10,196 nt of DNA from Thoreauomyces humboldtii (Eukaryota > Chytridiomycota > Chytridiomycetes > Spizellomycetales > Powellomycetaceae): assembly GCA_027596035.1 (NCBI GenBank), contig JADGJA010000823.1, positions 1 to 10,196 on the forward strand, in the 5' to 3' direction. The position numbers and the translations under genes are program-made. Below, one piece after another: positions 1 to 9,043 of this stretch. Below the pieces are notes generated by a model, which saw nothing but the letters and a program-made list of their open reading frames with translations, searched no databases and was not told the DNA's origin. Numbering within the stretch: position 1 is the stretch's first letter; each line of letters begins with the position of its first letter.

Positions 1-12
1 GGGGAGGACGAT

Positions 13-44
13 GGGAAGAGGGAGAGGGAGAGGGAGAAGGAGGG
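13..44. repeat. GA-rich purine microsatellite
   Basis: This is an almost pure purine run built from repeats of GGGAGA and GGGAGG. Read on the minus strand it is a CT-rich tract, which in fungal genomes often lies just before a transcription start. It may belong to the promoter or leader of a minus-strand gene left of the window, but that gene is not visible. Confidence 0.6.
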
Positions 45-251
45 TGGACAATGTTGCTTCAGTTTCACCATCCGGAGGGATCGTTACAACATCCCGTTGT
101 TGGTGAGTTTTGCCGTCGCACTTTTTTTTTGCCGGCTCGGGCACGCAAACAGATGTAGGTCTTGAGTGCTGATGAACTTGGGGTTTCTGTTGTTGCAGAT
201 CGCCGGAAACTTTCTCGTCGTGAGATGATGATCGACTCCAATCTGGACGGA

Positions 252-290
252 TTCTTCCCTCCCCCCTTCCCCCTCTCCGCTCTCCTCCCC
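252..290 (+). repeat. CT-rich pyrimidine tract
   Basis: This run of nearly pure C and T is interrupted by a single G near 279. Such tracts commonly precede transcription starts in fungi. No convincing plus-strand coding frame follows until 1711, so what it serves is unknown. It could mark an untranslated exon, a noncoding transcript or simple low-complexity DNA. Confidence 0.5.
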
Positions 291-574
291 GCGCGTACCC
301 TTCCACGTGTGTGAACCTCACTACGCAGAAAACCGCACCCCACACACTCGTTTTGGAAAACCCTTTTTTTATTTACCTTGTCGCGCTTCCTTTCTTTTTC
401 TTACATACCAAATCTAATATTCATGTGACATCGGTATCCGCTCGTGTCGTTGCTCTGCTTGAAGGCTCTACTCCTCGCACGGTGAAGTTTACCTGCCTTT
501 GGTCTTTCTGAAACAACCTGGACTCGTCGCTGTCCAAGCACACAGTTCCTGACTGCGAAGGGATTGGGGACACG

Positions 575-618
575 TACTCGTGCCCATCGGTCGCTTGCGA
601 AAAGACTGGGCACGAGTA
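575..618. repeat. Perfect 12-bp inverted repeat (hairpin)
   Basis: Bases 575-586 (TACTCGTGCCCA) are the exact reverse complement of 607-618, with a 20-nt loop between. The stem has 7 G:C pairs out of 12. It is not followed by a T-run and lies in no gene, so it is neither a bacterial-type terminator nor an obvious RNA gene. Function unknown. Confidence 0.7.
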
Positions 619-1618
619 GGATCCCGACCGAGTTGAGGGAATTTCTGCAACATTTGACGATCCGGTGTGTGTGCGGGCGGCTGCGGACATCGTGGTCCAT
701 CTTGGGGTATGGGGGTAAGTGAGCAGCGCGAAGGAGGGCTGCTGGGGTTCGTTGTGGGATTGGTTGGGAAGTAGGGATGGATGATGGTGGTGGTACTCGG
801 TACGCTTGGGATGATTGATCTCTTGGATGTGGCCGGCCCACGTTAGAGTTGTTCACGGAAGTCTAGTACGTTCGGTTTAGTAGAGATAGAAATCCCAGTT
901 AATCAAGAAGATCTATATGACTTTCGAACCGAACTGGTGAGTGCAGCCAACAGTTCTTACAACCCGATCGGCCTTGGACACCCTTCCGTCTGAGATGGGC
1001 GTCCCGTGTCAATTGGCACGCCTAGGTTCCACCTGGAAGGACCAGAACACAGAACACAGAGCGTAAATCCTGAGCCCAGCAATCTCTGCAAGGTCTCGGT
1101 TCTGGTGTGGGTGATCATCGAAAGTCAGCGGCGTCCCTGAACGGATAGATGGATACCTTGATAGAACGTCCTTCTTCAGGTCGATGGACATCAACGCTGC
1201 CACCGCGACACAAACCTGGACTTGGATGGAACACGTGAAGGTGGGGCAACCTCTGAGGGAGCGAGCGAGGGAGCGAGGGTTCCCCGCCATCTCCCTTGTC
1301 CCGGGCGGGTGGTCGGGGCGTGCTACGGCGAAGAGTCATCGGGCATGAAACTCCGACGGATTTCGACAAGACCATTTTTTACACCAGGGACTCGGTTTTT
1401 GCGTACGTACAGTACTCTCGCAAAATTGTATGATGGAGGGATGGATGGGGGACTGGAAGGGCATCTCTCCCTCGGTTCGCTTGCTGGCGGGGTCCCGATG
1501 AGCCTAGGATCGATCACTCTCGCTCCAGGTTCCTGGAGTCTTCGGTCATCGGTATTCCCGCCACAAGCGAAGAAGCCACACGTCCATTCATCTCACCATG
1601 GGACGGTAAGGGGACAAA

Positions 1619-1710
1619 CAGTATAGATATCCCCAGGGCTAGCGTCTTCGTCTCCCATCCCTTCCATCGCCCATCGGTTGTCCTAACCGAAAAGGTTTAT
1701 CACTTCAACC
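1619..1710 (+). promoter_or_regulatory. Probable core promoter and leader of the GH115 gene
   Basis: A TATA-like stretch (TATAGATAT) lies at about 1621-1629, roughly 90 bp before the ATG. It is followed by a CT-rich segment at about 1641-1690 and then an ATG in acceptable context (CAACCATG). A CCCCAG hexamer directly after the TATA-like box, and a CCCCGC near 1281, match the SYGGRG consensus of the Cre1/CreA/Mig1 carbon-catabolite repressor read on the minus strand. Such sites are expected for a plant cell-wall hydrolase, but hexamers this short also occur by chance. Confidence 0.4.
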
Positions 1711-4700
1711 ATGCGTTTCGCAAGCCTCATCGGTCTCATCGCCTTCCTCCTCCCCACAACTCTCGCCTCGACGTGCTCCCTCCTCGACACCACTCGCACG
1801 CTCACGCTCTTCGTGGACCCGATCGAGAAACCCGTCGTCAACACCACCCTCGGTCTCTACATCACGGACGCTCAATCCGTGTCGCCCTCCCAAAAGTTCG
1901 TCCTGTCCAATGTCAACGCTGCCGTCGCTGACATCGTCGCGGGAACGGTCGCGACTTCGTCCGTGGCCGCCCTGTTGACCGCCGCAGCTGTGAAGACGAC
2001 CGACATCGCCGGCCAGTGGGAGGCTTACAAGATCTTGTGCTTGGCTGGAAAGAGCGGGACCCAGGTCGTGGTCGTCGGCAGTGATCCGAGAGGTGCTGCT
2101 TACGGTGTCTTGGCTCTGAGTCGCATGGTAATGTTCGGACACACGCGAAAGGGCTTTCGCTCTCAGAATCTGGGGTGCTAACGGGCTCTTTGCCGAACGT
2201 TTAGATCGGAGTGGGACCTTGGGCTTGGTGGGCGGACGTCACTCCGACTGCTTTGACTACCTACACGCTTCCTCTCGGATACGTCTCAACTCAAGCATCC
2301 CCGACCGTGCAATACCGTGGCATATTTCTGGTAAGCTTCGACTGGATTTGCTGCCAACATCGACATGTTCTACTCACTGACTCCCTATATACTTTCTTCT
2401 CAGAACGACGAAGATTTCGCCCTCCGTCTCTGGTCCTCCATGATCTACGAACCCGGAAACGGCGCCGGAACGATCGGACCGCACACCTACTCACGGATCT
2501 TCGAGCTCCTCCTCCGTCTCCGCGCCAACACGATCTGGCCTGCCATGCACGCGGGTACCACTCCGTTCTTCAGCGTTCCAGGGACCGTGGCCGCTGCCGC
2601 CCGATACGGCATCGTTGTCGGGACGTCCCACGCCGAACCGATGCTGTCCAACCCTGCGGCCGAATGGAACGCCACTGCTCGTGGTAGTTACAACTGGATC
2701 ACGAACAAGGCCGCCGTGGTTGAGTTTTGGCAGGAGAGGTTGGATCTCGTCAAGGGAGTCGATGTTTTGATCACCACTGGAATGAGAGGAGTCGGGGATT
2801 CCCCCATGCAGGGTGTGTCTGGGAACACGGCCGTGGCGAATGCTCTGACGAGTGTCATCAGTACCCAGAGGACCATGTTGGCGATAGCATACCCAGCTAC
2901 CCAGCCGCAGGAGATCTTTGTGCCGTACAAGGAGGTAAGCCTCTTCTTCGATAGCTCTGCTGGCTGTCACTGACTTTCGCTGCTGCAGGTTTTGGACGTT
3001 TATGACAGTGGACTTGCAGTCCCGACCAACATCTCGCTCGTATGGTGTGATGATAACTATGGATACATGGTGAGATGGAGATCCACCTTCTGATCTTGCA
3101 CCGATACCAGTCCTCGGTCTCTATACTAACGAATTCTCTCCCGGTTCTCGCTCTCCAGACCCGCCTATCCAACTCCACCGAAGAACTTCGATCCGGCGGC
3201 GGGGGCGTCTACTACCATCTGTCCTACTGGGGACGTCCTCACGACTACCTTTGGCTAGCCTCCATCCACCCCTCTCTCATCTACTACCAGATGCGACGTG
3301 CGGCGAACTACAACGCAAAGAAATTTTGGGTCCTCAATGTCGGTGACATCAAGCCTGCGGAGTACCTCGAAGAGTTCTACATGGACCTCGCTTACAGTAT
3401 CACGAGCTTTACGAGCTCGTCGACGGCGGTCGGGAACCATCTGACGGCGTGGGCCACCAGGGAGTTCGGATCGTCGTTGGGACCCCAGGTCGCCGCTGTC
3501 ATGGCTAGGTATTACCAGTTGGCGAATTCGAGGAAGCCGGAACATATGGGTTGGTCTCAGGGTGAGTTTGAGGAGGGAACAGCAATCGCTTGTCTCGGGT
3601 TGATCAACTCACTCTTTTTAAAAGTCGAGGCAGGTCCCCTTGCCAAGACCTCGACTCCCGTGCAAGACACTGAACTCAATCCCTTCCTGTTCGGTGACGA
3701 ACTCAGCGCGAGGGTATCAGCCTACACCACGCTCCTCAACACCGTCAACACCCTCGCATCTTCCATCCCAACCAACAAGCAGGATGCATTCTACCAACTA
3801 TGCCAGTATCCCGTGACAGGCGCCGCCCTCATGAACCAGAAACAGCTGCACGCACAGAAGGCCCGTCTCCTCGCCTCGTTCAACATCTCATCCGCCAACG
3901 ACTTTGCCGCCGCTTCGACGGCAGCCTACACCGCCATCGGAACGGCCACCACCCACTACGACACGGGACTGGCGAGCGGCAAGTGGAACAGGATGATGAC
4001 GTCGAGTCCCAGGAGTCTTTTGGTCTTCGCGGCCCCGACTCTACCGGCCGCCGTGACGACGAACTCGAGCGTCGTGGTGTGGTTCGAGAACGCAAACGCT
4101 CCGTCACCGAGCGGAACGACCATCACGTTCCCGTCTTTCTCCAAACAAGTCAACAACACCTTCTTCCTGGCCGTCTACACCACTCAGTCCATCTCCTACT
4201 CCCTGGCATCCAAACCCGCGTGGTTGGTCGCCACCCTCCTCCCAGGACTCGTCTCCACCGAACACAAGATCCAGCTATCGGTGGACTGGACCCACGTCAC
4301 CGTCAACCAGACCCTCACCACGACCCTCACCGTCAACTCCCACACCTACCCCCTCGTCATGAGCGTCCGAACCTTCGGCTCGACAGGTCAAGCCTACGAA
4401 AGCAACAGCATCGTCGCATTCAACGCCGCGAACTACACGACCGCCGCAGGCGTCGAGATCATACCGGGGTTAGGCCACTCACTCTCCTCGGTGGTCCTCC
4501 CACCCACGACGACGTCCTTCCTGCAATACACCATCGTGACCGCGTCGACGGGGGTGGCCAACATCACCACCCTCGTCATGCCGAACCAACCCATCGCGCT
4601 GAACGGGGACATCCGACTGTCGGTCGCCGTGGACGGTGGGACGCCGACCGTCATGTCCTTCGACACGGCTTACAGGAGCGAGGCGTGGAAGGTGTGGGTC

Positions 4701-4868
4701 CTGAGGGGACAGGCGACGGTCTCGTTCAACCATACGTTTGCCACGGCGGGTCCTCATACCTTGACGGTCAGGGCGTTGGATGAGGGCGTGGTCGTCGATC
4801 AGATGATTGTGGATTTCAAGACCGGGAGGAACTTTTACATGGCGCCTGTGCCTGGTCGATTGTGGTAG
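1711..4868 (+). CDS. Secreted GH115 xylan alpha-1,2-glucuronidase, six exons
   Basis: The product should remove (4-O-methyl)glucuronic acid from xylan with inversion, outside the cell. Predicted exons are 1711-2127, 2205-2330, 2404-2934, 2989-3069, 3159-3561 and 3634-4868, giving 930 residues, close to the usual GH115 length. Residues 1-19 form a signal peptide ending TTLA. Family signatures run in order: PWAWWADV (144-151), RGIFLNDED across an intron (177-185), SHAEP (256-260), GMRG, WCDDNYGYM (377-385), YYHLSYWGRPHDYLW (about 403-417), YPV (578-580) and GKWNRMM (635-641). The GH115 C-terminal domain follows from about 774, with IPGLGHS at 796-802. At least ten N-glycosylation sequons fit secretion. 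All introns are GT-AG. The first four are forced by stops or frame. The fifth (3562-3633, 72 nt) has no stop and keeps frame, so retention would give 954 residues. It overlaps no other gene. The family call is firm; catalytic residues are not assigned. Confidence 0.93.
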
Positions 4869-5244
4869 AACTGGAGAGGAGTCTTTGGTACTTCTTTATT
4901 TAAATGGAACGCTTTTTGTGAGAAGTGACGCTTGTGTACTTTCCTCTCCCTCTGATGGACAACAAAGGTATTCAGAAAAGGCGTCTGATTAGAAGAAAAG
5001 GATGACGGGAAAAGTACGTTCCCGCTAGTAGGAAAAAAGGGGGGCTATAGCTCCCAAAATATGTAAAAAAAAAGGAAAGTAAGGAACAAAGCTGAAGGAA
5101 ACCTTTGCTCTTGGGCGGATGCGTACGGTAAGGCACCCGGGTGGAGGTCGGAAGCGGTACGATAGGAAATGCCGAAATGGAAATGGAATGCGTTGAGTGG
5201 AGGTTAGATACAAAAGGGAGACCGACACTTGTGGTGCTTCCAGA
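4869..5244. other. Convergent intergenic region
   Basis: These 376 bp separate the 3' ends of the GH115 gene and the minus-strand FYVE gene. Both 3' untranslated regions and polyadenylation sites must lie here. I see A-runs at about 5032-5037 and 5065-5073, a TTTATTTAAAT stretch near 4896 that reads ATTTAAATAAA on the minus strand, and a small imperfect hairpin with a TATA loop around 5041-5055. No coding sequence is evident. Confidence 0.6.
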
Positions 5245-6434
5245 TCAGAACGTGGACCACTGCCAGTCGGATGGCACCGACATGAGTGACATGGGCGGTT
5301 CGGCTGAAGAGCAACCTCGAAGTCAGTTCTCCCTTCTCATCTGCGATCAGGTTCATTCACGTACCAGCGTTCTTGTCCTTCCCACCGGCTATCGGGACGG
5401 CCTGCGTCGCACCGGTGACGGCCGCCTTGGCATCCGCCGTCGGATCATCGGCTTTGCCTTCCTGAGGCTCCTCCACGATGGCAGCTGGCGGTTGGTTGCT
5501 GCTGGGTGCCCCAGTGGACCCCAGTCCCGGTAGGACGACTGGACGAATTCTCGTCTGCTGATATTCTTCCACGCAGGCGTCGCACGATCGGGCCAAGGTG
5601 CCCGCTGGATGGAAGTTTGCCGTATGGTCTAGCCGGAGCACGTGCTGAGGAAGGGAGGTAAGCATCAGTGAAAAGCGAGAATGCGACGAGAGAATCGAAA
5701 CTGTACCGAGGAACAGGAATGGCAGAAGACTCCTCCACATCTTCGACACTGATAGACAGGAACAGGAATGACCATCATCAGCGTCTTTCTTGTTCGATGC
5801 CCATCTCCTCCAGTCTCCTTACATGATGTCTCCTGAGCAAGAAGCCAAACTTTGCTTGACAGCCCTGACACTCTCCGACCTCGTTGTCAGGCCTCCAATG
5901 TCCCCTCGTTGGAGGAGGCATGGCGTAACCGTTCCGCAGATCGTCCCTCCCAAAGATCATCCCGCCGTTCCTTCCAAGACTACCCATGCTCTGGGACGTA
6001 GGAAGGGATGCCACGGACGAGACCTTGTGGACCCTACGAACGGGGGTTGGGACGGTGGAAGAGGCAGCCTGGCTGAAAGCTCTGGAGTGAGCCATCCGAG
6101 ATGGCGGAGGGAGCGCGGGTTGTCGGAGCGACAGGGAAGATGGTGGGAGATGGGGTTGAGGGTTGGGGTTTGAACGGTGGGCTGCAGGGGAAGAGGGTGC
6201 TGATGTATGTTGATTTTGTGAAGATGATGGTAGCGGTGCCCCTGATGCTGATGCTGCTGCTGCCGCCGCTGCTGTTGCGAGGACAGAGGTGTTTGGATTT
6301 GAACCAATGGCGGGCCTGGAGGGCCGTTGGTTGCGGTGCGCTAGCATGCTCTGCAGAGGTGGCGAGGAATGCGGTGAGGCCTGTGGACTTGCAAGACCTT
6401 CTACCGACCAGCGGGAACGTACCTGTGGATCCAT
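5245..6434 (-). CDS. FYVE zinc-finger protein, four exons
   Basis: This gene likely binds phosphatidylinositol 3-phosphate on endosomes or vacuoles. Predicted exons are 6434-5823, 5748-5707, 5644-5365 and 5303-5245, giving 330 residues; the introns are 74, 62 and 61 nt, all GT-AG. Residues 1-175 are low-complexity (Ser, Pro, Ala, Gln, His) and look disordered. The FYVE domain covers about 180-243: WRPD at 180-183, Cys189/Cys192, the R-R-H-H-C-R-R-C-G motif at 201-209, Cys213/Cys216, and R-S-C-D-A-C ending at Cys242. All eight zinc ligands are present, but only after splicing, which strongly supports the exon joins. The last exon adds 19 residues ending D-W-Q-W-S-T-F; from memory a similar tail occurs in other fungal FYVE proteins. 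There is no RING, VHS or kinase domain, so it is not Vps27, Fab1 or a Pib1-type ligase. A further stop-free intron (6422-6351) may shorten it to 306 residues. Confidence 0.9.
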
Positions 6435-6730
6435 GATGAACTAACCGACGCTACTATGTGCTGTGATACTCTTGGAGAAAACTTTCTGAAAGTCTACAGG
6501 GGCCCTTCTTGTGGAGGTGTGCGTTTCCCGAAAGTAAGCGCGACGAGAGCAACGTGCAGACGAGTCTTTGAAAAGCCCAACGGCAGCGATCGCAGACGAG
6601 GGAGGCACCAGAGGGAACCCGCCGAGAGAAGAGTATCGGGACAACTAGGACGAAAAGCGCGACGACTGTACAGTAATGCTCTGGAATGTGAAGATGAGTT
6701 GCCAAGGCACCACAGAGCAAAGTGAGACTA

Positions 6731-6778
6731 CAGCAACGGCAACAACAACAACAGCAACAACGACCAAACGACAACAAC
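6731..6778. repeat. CAA/CAG trinucleotide repeat tract
   Basis: The tract is an imperfect run of CAA triplets with interspersed CAG and CGA. It lies about 300 bp upstream of the FYVE start codon, on the promoter side of that gene. Neither strand gives a believable protein here: the minus frame reads poly-Cys and a plus frame would read poly-Gln or poly-Asn. It is best treated as a noncoding microsatellite. Confidence 0.75.
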
Positions 6779-8117
6779 TAGAGACATACCGTGTGCCTTC
6801 TCACTTGTCTGCAAGCCGCTCGTCGTAGTCTGATGGTCCGCTCAAGATATATGGTGAAGCTCCCCCTATCAGGCTTTCGTATCTACACTTGCATGTTTTG
6901 CACGTGAAACCCACCCTCCTTTTTCGGGGAGTGAAACCTCAAGTCCAAAGCACGGGAAGCATCAAGCCTCGTCGGTCGATCGTCCGTTGCTGCGCTTTGC
7001 GGCGGACCTCTCTGATGCACTCCAACAGATGCGCTGGCTCGTGCCGATGCTGGATATATCCCCGCATATATGAGGATCGCCCGCGAGCGGTCGGCCTTTT
7101 GCTACGTTCAGACATCGCACATCATGTGCTTATCATTCCTGAGGATCGCTGTCAAGTCGCCTGCAAGTCTCCAGTAGCCTGCCCAAGATACAGTGCCAGC
7201 GATCTATCTGACATCCGGCGAGAGTACCCCACCTTCATTCGGATGAGCCGACGCGGCTGCTCATAGGGAACCGCGTGGCAATGCTTCTAACCTTGCTGCC
7301 GTTGGGTTTGAATCCCATCGCGGCGCGGTTGGATTCACGACAAGTCGTCGTCCGCTCAGCTGAGATGGGCTTCAGTCTCCCGAGGCATGCAGCCCAGAAT
7401 ACCTCCAGCGTCCACCATACTCCCTGCATCTATGCAACTACGGTGAACATCGATTACGCAGGGCACTTCCTCCACCTGTGCGGTAGGGCAGAGCGGCCCG
7501 TTCTTTGGATAGAAGGGAACTTGGGGTTTGATGAGCCAGACTTCGTGTTTCTAAAGATTTGCTATGTAGGCAAAACAATTAGGCCATATTCCACCGCGCG
7601 CGCGAGGACGAGTGAGGATTGTCAGGCCTGTTCGCGTGAGACTTCAACCACGTTTGCCGAGTGCCTCTGGCCAGGTTGCAGTGCATCAAACGTGATCCTG
7701 CCTAACTTATCGGGTTCGAGACGTCTGGCTTGTTCATTTGACTGGTTGCTTAAGGTAATGACTGGTTGCCTAACGACGAGTCGAGAGCAAACGAGGCGTT
7801 CGTGGCGAGGCAACGCTCCAAACGAGATCAGCCAACGTTATGATTGATTAACCAACCCTCGCCGACTCGATTGACCACTTTGTGCGTTGGAAAAGGGCCT
7901 CTCGATATCAACACCAAAGCCCCACGGGCGCTCTAAACGACGATGCCGACACAGCAACGACACAGCAACGCATAGCGCAAAAGAAATCTGAGAAACTCCG
8001 GACGTGTCTGCCCCAGGAGCACACACGCAATCACACCCACAGCACACGCACCATTCAACCCCGTCTGCCCCGCCCTCGCGTATCCTTCTCAGAATGGTGA
8101 CGGCGCAACGCACAGCT

Positions 8118-8152
8118 AACATTAACCTTTGAAAGGAGGCAAGGTTAGTGTT
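8118..8152. repeat. 12-bp near-perfect hairpin
   Basis: Bases 8118-8129 (AACATTAACCTT) pair with 8141-8152 (AAGGTTAGTGTT), with 11 Watson-Crick pairs, one G:U wobble and an 11-nt loop. It lies about 250 bp upstream of the ATG at 8401. No T-run follows. It could be a protein-binding palindrome or a hairpin in a leader transcript, or chance. Confidence 0.5.
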
Positions 8153-8364
8153 TGACAGGTGCTTCTGCTGCTGGAGGGTGAGGCACTCGAAGTTTCCAGG
8201 TACACGGCGTGACTGACTGCCACACACACCGTACAGTGACTGGATGCCCCAACGCTTGGCCTTGCTTTCTCACTCGTCATTGGGCGCGCGCTTTCGCCCA
8301 CATCTCGGCTTCAGCCTCTCGACGTATAGGCAGAAGACTAAGCAAAGCTTTTGGTGTTTTCAAA

Positions 8365-8435
8365 ATCACTATCCACTCCTGATCAATCGAAACAGCACCC
8401 ATGTCGCTCGTGTCTTCGCATTCGGCGCAAATCAC
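8365..8435 (+). repeat. Direct repeat, copy 1 (leader and start of gene family)
   Basis: This segment aligns without gaps to 10126-10196 at a constant offset of 1761 bp, with 62 of 71 bases identical by hand count. It includes 36 bp before the ATG and the first 35 bp of coding sequence. Similarity upstream of 8365 fades, so the duplicated unit seems to start close to the leader. The second copy is cut by the window edge, so the full length of the repeat is unknown. Confidence 0.85.
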
Positions 8436-8969
8436 AACGCAGCAGGCATCGAGCGATGTCCTCGAGACGGCAGAAAGCGGCCGTCACGATTATGTCACGT
8501 TCGCCCCTTCTCTTACCAGCATACGCCGATCCATGTTCAAGACCATTCCGGCTCGCGCTGCGGCTTGCGGAGTCGATACGACCTTGTTCGTGGAGAGCGG
8601 GCTTGACTTCCTGTCGCCGCCGAACGATTCCCAACTCCTGAGATGTGCCAAAGCCGTCATTGTCAACCAGATGCTAGTCTCTGACATCGACCCGCGGAGA
8701 CCCTCAACCTGAAACTTGTAACAAAAGACTCTGTTGCTGAACCGGACCACGAGGACTACTACGTGAGATCCTGGACCATGGACGCCGCCACCCTTGCGAG
8801 GGTTGTAGACCATATGAAGGAAAACACCAGCATGGATTTCAACAAGGCGCTGGCCTGGACCGAGAACAAGACGTTCTTGGAGGCGCGCGTTCCTGGACAG
8901 ACCTCTGCTACTGTCGCGGAATGCGCCGTCCGATATGTCGGTAAATGTCCGGGACCCAGTACTCCGTGA
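8401..8969 (+). pseudogene. Unrecognised multicopy-family gene, frameshifted
   Basis: I do not recognise this family. The frame opens at an ATG (8401) in a context shared with the copy at 10162 and runs about 97 codons. Near 8690-8700 it shifts by one base: the original frame stops at 8710-8712, while the next frame continues from about 8691 to a stop at 8967-8969. With the shift ignored the product is about 188 residues. I see no signal peptide, membrane segment or known catalytic motif. The second half (from 8815) holds a block MDFNxALAWTExKTF...ATVAECAVRYVGK that recurs in the inverted copy at 9180-9055. A plausible protein frame continues past the stop to about 9043, so the stop may be a mutation, or a 42-nt GTAAAT-AG intron (8941-8982) may remove it. 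No real intron explains the frameshift. Likely a decaying copy, although a sequencing error is possible. Confidence 0.55.
8791..8957 (+). repeat. Inverted repeat, left arm
   Basis: This arm is the reverse complement of 9044-9209. The core, 8821-8946 against 9180-9055, has 116 of 126 identical bases by hand count. The arms continue with lower similarity to about 8791 and 8957, including one 1-base indel near the outer end. The spacer is about 86 bp. In the frame of the gene, the ten core differences are six conservative replacements (S/G, K/Q, N/S, L/M, V/I, S/A) and four silent changes. Confidence 0.88.
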
Positions 8970-9043
8970 TATCGATTTGAAGCGGACCTCAAGGAGCAAA
9001 AGACTGGAGTCTTTGCCGAATTTGTGCAGGCTCTCGGTGCGTT

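Larger units (their letters stand above)
1..1618. other. Gene-free left flank
   Basis: No open frame here has the composition or motifs of a real protein. The longest, on the minus strand at 856-401 (151 codons), is rich in Arg, Pro and Ser and matches no family I know. The stretch contains a purine tract near 13-44, a pyrimidine tract near 252-290 and a 12-bp hairpin at 575-618. It probably serves as upstream sequence for the gene at 1711 and perhaps for a minus-strand gene beyond the left edge. That role is inferred from position and base composition only. Confidence 0.5.
6435..8364. other. Long gene-poor region
   Basis: This 1.9-kb stretch lies between the start of the minus-strand FYVE gene and the unrecognised gene family. 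The part next to 6435 should hold the FYVE promoter and leader. Open frames such as 7275-7847 on plus (190 codons) and 8227-7838 on minus (129 codons) show no domain, no signal peptide and unnatural composition, so I do not call them genes. The region holds a CAA/CAG tract (6731-6778), a short direct repeat (GACTGGTTGC near 7740 and 7760), a B-box-like sequence near 7304-7316 and a hairpin at 8118-8152. Confidence 0.5.

Noticed and set aside
401..856. Minus-strand open frame of 151 codons
   Set aside because: No domain, unnatural composition, and no supporting splice or context signals.
1705..2142. Minus-strand open frame of 145 codons opposite GH115 exon 1
   Set aside because: Antisense shadow of the signal-peptide exon, dominated by Asp, Glu, Gly and Arg.
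3800..4783. Plus-strand open frame of 327 codons inside the GH115 gene
   Set aside because: It lies in another frame of the GH115 last exon and is full of Arg, His and Pro, a shadow of GC-rich codons in the real gene.
6454..6777. Minus-strand open frame with a poly-Cys stretch
   Set aside because: The Cys run is only the CAA/CAG trinucleotide repeat read in the wrong frame.
7740..7773. Short direct repeat GACTGGTTGC(T/C)TAA
   Set aside because: Two 10-14 bp copies 20 bp apart with no further units: not a CRISPR array or a satellite, and too short to interpret.
7275..7847. Plus-strand open frame of 190 codons
   Set aside because: No recognisable motif, a composition rich in Cys, Arg and Ser without pattern, and low-information context. 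It may be chance in a stop-poor stretch.
8693..8763. An intron to explain the frame change in the first family copy
   Set aside because: Available GT and AG pairs give segments of about 10-36 nt, or leave the upstream stop in place; a one-base indel is simpler.
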